From: UBA9715 sp964553375
Lineage (GTDB): Bacteria; Actinomycetota; Coriobacteriia; Coriobacteriales; Eggerthellaceae
Assembly (NCBI GenBank): GCA_964553375.1
Contig: CAZKKN010000050.1
Span: forward strand, 1-12,253
Length of the DNA stretch: 12,253 bases
Direction: 5' to 3'
This document shows positions 8,801 to 12,253 of this stretch, piece after piece (positions within the stretch are counted from its first letter, which is position 1; every line of letters begins with the position of its first letter). Made by a program: the position numbers and the translations under genes. A model generated the notes under the pieces. It ran no database searches. It was not told the DNA's origin and saw nothing but the letters and a program-made list of their open reading frames with translations.

Positions 8801-9764
8801 CTCCGAGGATCTGGGTACCCTCACTGTGGTGAGGCAATCCATTAACCCCGCGGATCCCACTTCTTCGCCCGCGGATTCTACTGAGCCGCTCTATGCCGGT
8901 GCGCGCTTCAGCTTCCCTGACGAGGCGCTGATGTACAACGGCACCGAGCAGCGCTGGCAGCCCCTCGTGATTGCGGGCGGCGTTACTGAGTATGAGGTGG
9001 AATACAGCGGTGACCTGCGCAATGTGGGTACGGTTGATGTGACCATTCGCGGCACGGGCAATTATGCTGGCGAGGTGACCCGCAGCTACAATATCACCCC
9101 CACCATGCTGCGCATCACCACCCCCAGCGCCGTCAAGACCTACGATGGCACGCCGTTGACCAGCATCATCGGCACCATGGATAATCTGCAGCCTGGCGAC
9201 AACGTGGCCATGATCGTCACTGGCAGCCAGACCCAGGTGGGTTCCAGCCGCAACACCTATGTGCTGAATTGGGCCGACCCCACCATTCAGGATAACTACG
9301 TGATCAGCGAGAACCTGGGCACGCTCACGGTTGAGCCTGCCCCGGTGGATCCTGGCGCGAGCGGCAATGATACGCCGACCACCCCCAACGGGCCTACGAC
9401 CTTCGTTCCGGGCGCAGCCGGCGGAGCGGGTGCAGCCGGGGCTATCGATGCCCTGACTGCCGCGGCCGCGGATGCGGTGCCCGATGCCCCCACGCCGCTT
9501 GATGAGGGTGCTGGCGATGACGCCGCTGCTGCAGGTGCCACCATTGACGATGATGCCAATCCGCTTTCCGGTGGCGTGAAGGATATCGAAGACGACGAGA
9601 ATGCTCTCGCCGGGCCGCTCACTCCCGTTGATTACGTGCAGTGGCTCATGATCTTCGGTCTGGTGATCACGCTGGTTTACGGATTCGTGGTAGTGCGCCG
9701 CCGCTTGGGTTATGCCGACGATGTGAACAGTTTCGAGGATTCCATTCTTGGGATATTCCGCTAG
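2829..9764 (+). CDS. Giant modular cell-surface protein (about 2310 aa) with InlB/MucBP-like and MBG-like repeats
   Basis: This is an exported, membrane-anchored fibrous protein, probably an adhesin or surface stalk. The start is set at GTG 2829 because GGGGAG (2814-2819) lies 9 nt upstream; ATG 2838 is the alternative. A basic region and hydrophobic core (IISILLAFLLAFTMMNISVF) end in a signal-peptidase site, AYA|AGE, near 2966. An acidic Ser/Gly linker follows (2988-3147), then a Big-like domain (about 3150-3450), an InlB B-type repeat (3465-3690), several MucBP/InlB-type modules (3690-5320), and about 15 beta modules of roughly 80 residues (5610-9347) with recurring YDGTPL, YNGTEQ and KVYGDGDP signatures and GNYSGE or GTLTV ends. 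A Pro/Ala-rich spacer leads to two IDDDANPLSG-like motifs, a 21-residue membrane helix (9633-9695), RRR and a short tail. LPXTG is absent. It has its own promoter and terminator. The ligand is unknown. Confidence 0.92.
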   Translation: MVSMRRMERFIEARSTKEGKIISILLAFLLAFTMMNISVFAPQAYAAGEKGFAPGSVSDIQDAVSEGGSAGDYESGSVGGSDESDAENSGNDTETTNPDSSDPDFQKITDFTPIEFESNVVNNGSVNVVIGEPYCPSSSFQPAVDLDATQEWVIKDESIATIEVDENNPDYPFIHGKTEGTTVLTHILCANATAKPQTESWIIVVSETQLPDSTLIYMDGDTVLGTTNYFEGQQVRLDQEAPVAPNENYSFAGWSQNPDGTGELFQPNQVIQMVPGGVTLYAVWAVPSNCTITENYLDATTGEPIMESRTYGSFNLGSTVSVEPAAIPGYACVAINDTNLSDAVTSVDVAITTAPFNDGTNYVNMYYTAIDSPYTVEYYQQNLGDDYYTLAQTETLSAQTGTTVTAEMRTFDGFNLNIQAEGTVQSATVSGDGSTTLKLFYDRNTYTVSYSYENAPEGAADLPETATYRFGTPGISVAPAPSLEGYRFSGWVAAGNDEATTGSISPIARDYNFTGTWTPRTDMPYVINYYYMEDGVYPQTPEVVAAANGVFGESLSLSADQLAPKASETCQYVLDDAQDNMVSNVIDSENVEFAVYFKQQFTVTFAAGEGVEFAGGESSVATTCDYNDETPDAPQVVDRPGYKLVWDAPIASNVTANVTYTANWEPLQCSYKVFYRDMDGNDLMPAADGFTPAEYNQTITVSIPEIPGYESVDSAGEIKFIINSEQQECVVSYNKDMSAVQTYSFTVRYFLNGSTTPLGDPATYSVDISIWDIEPGVPVQVPTSDVDLNTFPGMVAVSYTCGGTSYTELPATVEAGSLIDVVLTRDSEGITEKTRPAIQYNGTNFDSFGYFLPGLAPVNDPSGDIALMEGEVIMYKVGAGSWTSDQAVAAEGIVEPGEYSVSVAICAEGAEPTTGDFILDTKVTVGKRVIAIAAPTLSKEYDGTPLVAAELTDQDGLASQFAGDDFKYLELTISGEQTVVGSSPSIVTAKWDTTYEGCDEAVLNSRYTINTYEGILTVTPAGAATLRPQVSLEGWTYDGAFDAAATLESSLDNKANTQADGYVYAKKLADGTFQDIAAAPVDAGTYRVTANWAASPDGSQSAVSAQAEFTIEPATLTITTESKSWTYDGNRHSFEAGEGYTVDGLVKGEELLVSLTASVGPDVASVVNAYSIDWEHSTAKRGNYVISTDSKAGTISVVRASLADKVTVTNYDGIYDGAPHGISVSVNAADVVVAFPNDDNSATDVTADGSKEVRFTVKGNNYEDYEGVGYVTIRPKALSEDGFTVTGLENIELVYNGTEQRREPAAVLDNGLGVELTSADYQVSVGNAVNAGSVAVTINGIGNYSGHITKSYTIAKAPLTVNTPSATKAYDGTPLTATDGATVSGLVNGETATVVCTGSAEVVGTPVTNTYELRWGTARAGNYEVKSSQLGTLTITPASVEVRPLNVQKVFGSTVPQLRADVVGLLGNDTIDYTLSCQDGLEANAPVRDGGYTIYAQGATTQGNYQVSFSTGTLTVTPQSIEKNSDAYLGVEVTGPGSVEYTGQEQALDPVVTPAPGAPALQLGTDFTVTRSANVTDAGSVTLVVEGAGNYMGSVECGYEITPAPYYVVTQGATREYNGQPLTAGGEIFGLQNGETVNLVFTGSQTQVGSSANTYEVRWTGTAKESNYSLNSDQCVEGTLTVLEASAANMNVVDPAPVTYNGFDQRLEPTVTDSRTSEALTRNTDYALRWSSDVRNAGQVTVTVIGMGNYSGEIPSHYTITPKAATVMANGGSKVYGDGDPSIGATVSGTVNGETVRYTVSRASGEAAGNYTVRATGAISQGNYTVAFRSNIFTIEPQSIAPADGSYRGVTVGEMENGTYTGTPYQGAPAVEDQYGATLQRGSDFTMAFSDEGGIAMNAGEHWATVRGVGNYTGEVTRGFTIDPAELSVTTESAKAVFTPESSLTAPGRIEGLVTGDNVTLSVTGEQYNAGTSTNTYSIDWGATRESNYSISEDLGTLTVVRQSINPADPTSSPADSTEPLYAGARFSFPDEALMYNGTEQRWQPLVIAGGVTEYEVEYSGDLRNVGTVDVTIRGTGNYAGEVTRSYNITPTMLRITTPSAVKTYDGTPLTSIIGTMDNLQPGDNVAMIVTGSQTQVGSSRNTYVLNWADPTIQDNYVISENLGTLTVEPAPVDPGASGNDTPTTPNGPTTFVPGAAGGAGAAGAIDALTAAAADAVPDAPTPLDEGAGDDAAAAGATIDDDANPLSGGVKDIEDDENALAGPLTPVDYVQWLMIFGLVITLVYGFVVVRRRLGYADDVNSFEDSILGIFR
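5610..9347 (+). repeat. Array of about 15 Ig-like/MBG-type protein modules
   Basis: Divergent protein-level repeats of about 75-90 residues inside the surface protein. Approximate boundaries are 5610, 5898, 6171, 6429, 6660, 6900, 7143, 7386, 7641, 7884, 8121, 8343, 8604, 8838 and 9105. Type A carries YDGTPLT, then G-L-V-N-G-E-T, NTY and GTLTV (best in those at 6900, 7641 and 9105). Type B carries YNGTEQ, DY, NAG-V and GNYSGE (6660, 7386, 7884, 8343, 8838). Type C resembles MBG_2 with KVYG and QGNY (7143, 8121). They are not near-identical at DNA level, so the array is old. Confidence 0.82.
9543..9614 (+). other. Tandem C-terminal motif pair before the membrane helix of the surface protein
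   Basis: IDDDANPLSG (9543-9572) and IEDDENALAG (9585-9614) repeat with a 42-nt offset. Both fit I-[DE]-D-D-x-N-x-L-[SA]-G and lie 18 bases before the membrane segment, where a sorting signal would be expected. I recall similar acidic ..PLA motifs before C-terminal helices in surface proteins of gut bacteria lacking LPXTG; its use as a sorting signal is inference. Confidence 0.55.
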
Positions 9765-9863
9765 GGAAATGAGGAGCATCAACTGAGCTGGTTCCTTAGG
9801 CCGAACAAGCGAAAGCGCGAGGTGATCCGCTAGCTCCTCTGCGATCAAAGGGCCTCACGCAAG

Positions 9864-9903
9864 AAGATAGCCGACCCGGGGTGGGTCGGCTATCTTGCTT
9901 TCA
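9864..9903 (+). terminator. Terminator of the surface-protein gene
   Basis: A perfect 14-bp stem (9864-9877 with 9883-9896, arm AAGATAGCCGACCC) with a 5-nt loop GGGGT, followed by TTGCTTTC. It lies 100 bp beyond the TAG at 9762-9764. Confidence 0.88.
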
Positions 9904-9964
9904 AGGGAAGGCTGCTGAGTCCGGCATCGGTAATAGCGCGGTCTGCAACATCTCTTTCCACAAC

Positions 9965-9992
9965 AAGAGCCGGCCCCGAAAGGCCGGCTCTT
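9965..9992. terminator. Terminator-like hairpin, probably ending the ferredoxin transcript
   Basis: A perfect 11-bp stem (9965-9975 with 9982-9992, arm AAGAGCCGGCC) with a 6-nt loop. It lies 41 bp downstream of the ferredoxin stop on the minus strand and is preceded on that strand by AAGAAG, giving a symmetric A/T-flanked form. The T-tract is better on the plus strand (TCTTCTTCATGTTC), so it may also act as a backup terminator for the surface-protein gene. Confidence 0.7.
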
Positions 9993-10033
9993 CTTCATGT
10001 TCATTCTATTGGCGCTTAAGCGCCCACGACGTG

Positions 10034-10222
10034 CTAATCCTCAGCGATTTCGGTTATTGCGCCCATGGGGCATTCTTCGACGCATTCACCGCAAGCGATG
10101 CAGGAATCCTCGTTTACAACCGTAGCTACGCCGCCGGTGACTTCCAGAACCTCTTGCGGGCAGGCATCAACGCAGATACCACAGCCGATGCATTCGTCTT
10201 CTACGATAATAGGATGTGCCAT
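10034..10222 (-). CDS. 2[4Fe-4S] bacterial-type ferredoxin (62 aa)
   Basis: This is a small soluble electron carrier of the clostridial 2[4Fe-4S] type. Both cluster motifs are complete: CIGCGICVDACP (Cys 11, 14, 17, 21) and CIACGECVEECP (Cys 41, 44, 47, 51). Each cluster takes three Cys from its own motif and the last from the other, as in the family. The length and the acidic, low-complexity C-terminus are typical. The ATG at 10222 has a strong Shine-Dalgarno sequence (AAAGGGGG, about 6 nt upstream). Such ferredoxins serve hydrogenases and oxidoreductases in anaerobes; the specific partner cannot be read here. It is divergent from hypE across 260 bp, which hints at but does not prove a link to hydrogen metabolism. 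Confidence 0.95.
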   Translation of the reverse strand: MAHPIIVEDECIGCGICVDACPQEVLEVTGGVATVVNEDSCIACGECVEECPMGAITEIAED

Positions 10223-10482
10223 GGCAACCCCCTTTCAAGCTGTATCGGCAATTGCTTCGTGCAGCAAGATACCAAATCTTTCGGCGATTGCAAGCGCGGA
10301 CGCAAAAAGGTATAGCTTCCGGCTGCAAGCGGCTCCTTCTTCGGCTTAAAGGCGGCCGAAAAGCGAAGAAGCGGGCCTACGTGCGGCCTTCCGCTTGCCA
10401 ATCCCACTACAGAAACGGTATCGTTGAACGCTGAATCCGGGTTAATCCGGCGCAGTGGGACCACCGATGAAAGGCGGCAGTG
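10223..10482. promoter_or_regulatory. Divergent control region between ferredoxin and hypE
   Basis: No gene is seen here. On the minus strand, TTGCAA (10288-10293) and TATCTT (10266-10271) with 16 bp between them are a moderate promoter candidate for the ferredoxin. On the plus strand, TTGCCA (10395-10400) and TATCGT (10419-10424) with 18 bp between are a weak candidate for hypE. Between them lies a hairpin: CTTCTTCGGCTT (10336-10347) pairs with AAGCGAAGAAG (10361-10371) with one bulge and a 13-nt loop; it has no T-tract. Confidence 0.4.
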
Positions 10483-11595
10483 ATGGACGAACAAGTGCTT
10501 CTGGGCCACGGGAGCGGCGGCACCATGATGAAGCGCATCATCGATGAGGTGTTCTTCCAGGCTTACGGCTCTGATGAGCTACGTGTTGGAGACGACGCCG
10601 CCGTTTTGGACCTGGATGCCGCGCAGGTGGCATTGCAGGAGGAATACCCCGGCGCCGAAGCGGGTAGCCTGGCGTTTTCCACGGACAGCTTTGTGGTTAC
10701 ACCTCATTTCTTTCCCGGCGGCGACATCGGGCGCTTGGCTGTGTGCGGCACCGTGAACGATGTTGCTACGAGCGGTGCCAAACCGCTTTTCCTCAGTTGC
10801 GGTTTCGTGCTTGAAGAAGGATATCCCATGGCTGACCTGCGGCGCATCTGCGCGAGCATGGCCGCCGTAGCCGCCGAGGCCGGTGTGCGCCTGGTCACCG
10901 GCGATACCAAGGTGGTCAATCGCGGTCACGGCGATGGGGTGTTCATCAACACCAGCGGCATCGGTCTTCTACCCCAGGGGCTGCGTCTGAGCGGTGCGAA
11001 CTGCCGCCCGGGCGACAAGGTGATCATTACCGGCACTTTGGGTGACCACGGTATCACCATCATGAGTTGCCGCGAGTCCCTTTCGTTCACCGCGTCGGTT
11101 GAGAGCGATGCTGCTCCTTTGAACCACCTGATCGCCGAGGTGCTTCGGGCCACGGGCTTACCGACGTGCTCGGGCGCGGATGGCGGTTTCGGCTTCGGCC
11201 TCGGCCTTAGCCCCGTGCGCTGCTTCCGCGATCCCACTCGTGGCGGCTTGGCTTCCACCTTAAACGAGCTTGCCGAGCAATCCCAGGTGGACATCTCCGT
11301 GGACGAGGATGCCATCCCTGTTCGCGACGCTGTGCGCGGTGCTTGCGACATGCTTGGATACGACGTGTTGCAGGTGGCCAACGAGGGCAAGATGGTTTGC
11401 GTGGTGGCAGCCGATGCCGCCGATGCCGCATTGACTGCCATGAGGGCGAATCCCTATGGTGTTCAAGCGGCTATCATCGGCGAGATAGGCGAGATGCGCC
11501 CCGACCGCGGTCCTAAAGTATATGTACGCAACTCCTTCGGCGGCCGCCGCATCCTGGACATGTTGGTAGGGGAGCAGCTTCCCCGCATCTGCTGA
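10483..11595 (+). CDS. hypE: [NiFe]-hydrogenase maturation factor HypE (370 aa)
   Basis: HypE accepts a carbamoyl group from HypF on its C-terminal Cys and dehydrates it with ATP to a thiocyanate, the source of the cyanide ligands of the [NiFe] active site. It belongs to the PurM/AIRS-like ATP-binding family. Motifs in order: HGSGG (9-13), GDDAAVLD (36-43), STDSFVVTPHFFPGGDIG (66-83), GDTKVV (140-145), RDPTRGGLASTLNELA (249-264), and the terminal PRIC with the reactive Cys370. ATG 10483 is preferred over GTG 10480 because AAAGG (10470-10474) is 8 nt upstream. It is about 20-30 residues longer than usual; an unusual stretch is CSGADGGFGFGLGLSPVRC (229-247) directly before RDPTRGG. No other hyp gene adjoins it in this window. 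Confidence 0.95.
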   Translation: MDEQVLLGHGSGGTMMKRIIDEVFFQAYGSDELRVGDDAAVLDLDAAQVALQEEYPGAEAGSLAFSTDSFVVTPHFFPGGDIGRLAVCGTVNDVATSGAKPLFLSCGFVLEEGYPMADLRRICASMAAVAAEAGVRLVTGDTKVVNRGHGDGVFINTSGIGLLPQGLRLSGANCRPGDKVIITGTLGDHGITIMSCRESLSFTASVESDAAPLNHLIAEVLRATGLPTCSGADGGFGFGLGLSPVRCFRDPTRGGLASTLNELAEQSQVDISVDEDAIPVRDAVRGACDMLGYDVLQVANEGKMVCVVAADAADAALTAMRANPYGVQAAIIGEIGEMRPDRGPKVYVRNSFGGRRILDMLVGEQLPRIC

Positions 11596-11684
11596 CAAAG
11601 GCCGGTGCACTGTTCTGCCGCGACCCGCGTCCTCCTTTCACCCCCCCATACTCCCCTCTCATTCCCCTCATACCTCATGCAGGC

Positions 11685-11750
11685 AGCACACAACCTCGCA
11701 TTTCATGCCATTTCTGCGAGAAAGTGGCACGAAATGCGAGGTTGTGTGCT
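11685..11750. repeat. Hairpin repeat, copy 1 (66 nt)
   Basis: Perfect 20-bp arms (11685-11704 and 11731-11750, the left beginning AGCACACAACCTCG) flank a 26-nt centre that itself folds: TGCCA pairs with TGGCA and TTTCT with AGAAA around a GCG loop, with one bulged G. The full hairpin has about 30 base pairs. No T-tract follows, so it is not a standard terminator, although it lies 90 bp after hypE. Confidence 0.9.
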
Positions 11751-11831
11751 CTTCGGAGCTCCGATTCCCGTATGCGCATCAGCGTTTCCCCAGGTCGCGG
11801 TTTTCCGAGCTTGCGAAAGATGGGCTTTCGG

Positions 11832-11897
11832 AGCACACGACTTATGATTTCATGCCATTTCTGCGAGAAAGTGGCACGAAAAGGCAGGTTGTGTGCT
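11832..11897. repeat. Hairpin repeat, copy 2 (66 nt)
   Basis: The same length and orientation as copy 1, with 58 of 66 positions identical. The central 35 nt (11847-11881) match 11700-11734 exactly. All eight differences lie in the arms; the outer 12 positions still pair, two by G-T, then a small internal loop replaces part of the stem. Confidence 0.9.
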
Positions 11898-12079
11898 CCC
11901 GGGTCGCCGGAGCCTTCCCTTCGCTCAAGCATTTCCGTGCGCGTCGTTTGCATCTTTCGCCATCGCGTCATCGCTATCGCGCTTCCCCGGCTGCGTTTTG
12001 CCTCAAGCCTACCGGGGATGCGCGCGTCTTCGCTTCGCGAATCCGCACCGTCTCGCGCGACGCTATCGCTGCGCTCGAC

Positions 12080-12104
12080 CGGAACAGTCCACTGGACTGT
12101 TCCG
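12080..12104. repeat. 25-nt palindrome with 12-bp arms
   Basis: CGGAACAGTCCA (12080-12091) and its exact reverse complement (12093-12104) are separated by a single C. It lies 38 bp beyond the terminator of the tRNA and reads equally on both strands. A protein-binding site or a repeat end are both possible. Confidence 0.8.
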
Positions 12105-12134
12105 CCCTCTCGGGGTTCGATCCCCTGCGAGGGA

Positions 12135-12169
12135 AACAAAAACGGTCGCCAACCTCTGTTGACGACCGT
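12135..12169 (-). terminator. Terminator of the tRNA-Ala transcript
   Basis: On the minus strand, ACGGTCGTCAAC pairs with GTTGGCGACCGT (12 bp with one G-T pair) around a 4-nt AGAG loop, followed by TTTTGTTT. It lies 8 bp after the 3' CCA of the tRNA. Confidence 0.88.
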
Positions 12170-12177
12170 GCCTGTCA

Positions 12178-12253
12178 TGGTGGAGCATAGGGGGATCGAA
12201 CCCCTGACCTACGGCTTGCAAAGCCGTCGCTCTCCCAGCTGAGCTAATGCCCC
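12178..12253 (-). tRNA. tRNA-Ala (anticodon UGC)
   Basis: A complete 76-nt cloverleaf read on the minus strand, with the 5' G at the last base of the window and encoded CCA at 12178-12180. The acceptor stem GGGGCAT pairs with ATGCTCC and contains the G3-U70 pair that marks alanine tRNAs. The D-arm (AGCTCAGCTGGGAGAGC), the anticodon loop CTTTGCAA with TGC, and the T-arm (GGTTCGATCC) are standard. Its promoter lies outside the window. In many bacteria tRNA-Ile and tRNA-Ala(UGC) are adjacent; a partner would lie beyond 12253. Confidence 0.97.

Larger units (their letters stand above)
9765..10033 (+). other. Intergenic region between surface protein and ferredoxin
   Basis: About 270 bp with two terminators and no convincing gene. 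Directly after the TAG stop of the surface protein, the same frame stays open for 22 codons (9765-9830) to a second TAG and would encode a basic tail containing RPNKRKREVIR. No start codon is available to make this an independent gene. Nothing recognisable is seen between 9904 and 9960. Confidence 0.6.
11596..12177. other. Non-coding, hairpin-rich region between hypE and tRNA-Ala
   Basis: About 580 bp in which I find no credible gene; open frames here run through repeats and lack family signals. It begins with a pyrimidine-rich run (11628-11672). It then holds two copies of a 66-nt hairpin repeat, a 12-bp palindrome TCGGAGCTCCGA (11753-11764), an inverted pair TCCCCGG/CCGGGGA (11984-11990 and 12012-12018), a 25-nt palindrome (12080-12104), a T-arm-like hairpin (12111-12127) and the tRNA terminator (12142-12169). 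Confidence 0.75.

Noticed and set aside
3201..9848. A 2215-residue open frame on the minus strand opposite the surface protein
   Set aside because: It is in codon register with the sense gene and is explained by the absence of TCA, TTA and CTA codons. The product is low-complexity (Gly, His, Ala, Arg, Val), has no family signal, and its start lies near the sense-gene end without a ribosome-binding site.
10480..10482. GTG at 10480 as the hypE start
   Set aside because: The adjacent ATG at 10483 is the better codon and has the better spacing (8 nt) from AAAGG.
9881..10509. Open frames 9881-10315 (plus) and 10201-10509 (minus) around the ferredoxin
   Set aside because: They are shadows of the ferredoxin and hypE control region, cross terminators and lack ribosome-binding sites and family signals.
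11685..11750. Hairpin copy 1 as the hypE terminator
   Set aside because: The stem is strong but is followed by CTTCGGAGC and not by a T-tract, and a second copy lies 147 bp away in a different context.
11685..11897. CRISPR array
   Set aside because: Only two copies, each a long hairpin of 66 nt, with an 81-nt interval and no cas gene in the window.
11675..12178. Minus-strand open frame of 167 residues between hypE and the tRNA
   Set aside because: It starts at the tRNA 3' end, runs through the tRNA terminator, the palindrome and both hairpin repeats, and its repeated peptide (AHNLAFRATFSQKWHE) is only a translation of the repeat.
11724..12242. Plus-strand open frames ending antisense to tRNA-Ala
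   Set aside because: The C-terminal peptide GIEPLTYGLQSRRS is a well-known false product of translating the strand opposite a tRNA-Ala.

Overview
The window looks like a chromosomal segment of a GC-rich actinobacterium, most probably a gut Coriobacteriia (Eggerthellaceae-like). This is inferred from the roughly 60% GC coding style, the very large MBG/InlB-type surface protein, and a gyrA 3' end close to tRNA-Ala, an arrangement often found near the replication origin. No species can be named from the sequence alone.

Layout. Positions 1-705 are the 3' end of gyrA (C-terminal DNA-wrapping domain and acidic tail). It ends at a strong hairpin (735-779) that also terminates a convergent unknown gene (779-1216, minus). 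Across a 95-bp divergent control region, a plus-strand operon follows: an unknown 84-residue helical protein (1312-1566), a complete NikR nickel repressor with all four nickel ligands (1573-2064), and a four-helix membrane protein (2068-2517). The operon promoter (TTGCCA-N17-TATAAC) is overlapped by an imperfect palindrome, a good candidate for a NikR operator.

An AT-rich control region (2518-2828) has a near-consensus promoter. It drives a giant exported protein of about 2310 residues (2829-9764): signal peptide, acidic linker, a Big-like domain, InlB B/MucBP-type modules, then about 15 modules of roughly 80 residues in which B-type ('YNGTEQ') modules are interleaved with A ('YDGTPL') or C ('KVYGDGDP') modules. 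A Pro/Ala-rich spacer, two copies of an I-[DE]-D-D-x-N-x-L-[SA]-G motif and a C-terminal membrane helix complete it. There is no LPXTG. A perfect 14-bp terminator follows.

Positions 9965-11595 hold an 8-Cys ferredoxin (minus) and, divergent from it, hypE, which matures [NiFe]-hydrogenase and ends in the expected C-terminal Cys. HypE carries a Gly/Phe-rich insertion just before its RDPTRGG motif. NikR, HypE and a low-potential ferredoxin together suggest a nickel- and hydrogen-using anaerobe; the hydrogenase and the other hyp genes are not in this window.

Positions 11596-12177 hold no convincing gene. They contain two 66-nt copies of a long hairpin (58/66 identical, 147 bp apart), a 25-nt near-perfect palindrome, a tRNA T-arm-like hairpin and the terminator of the minus-strand tRNA-Ala(UGC) that closes the window (12178-12253). 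The points most worth a second look are the hairpin pair, the two unknown genes tied to nikR, the doubled C-terminal motif of the surface protein, and the HypE insertion.
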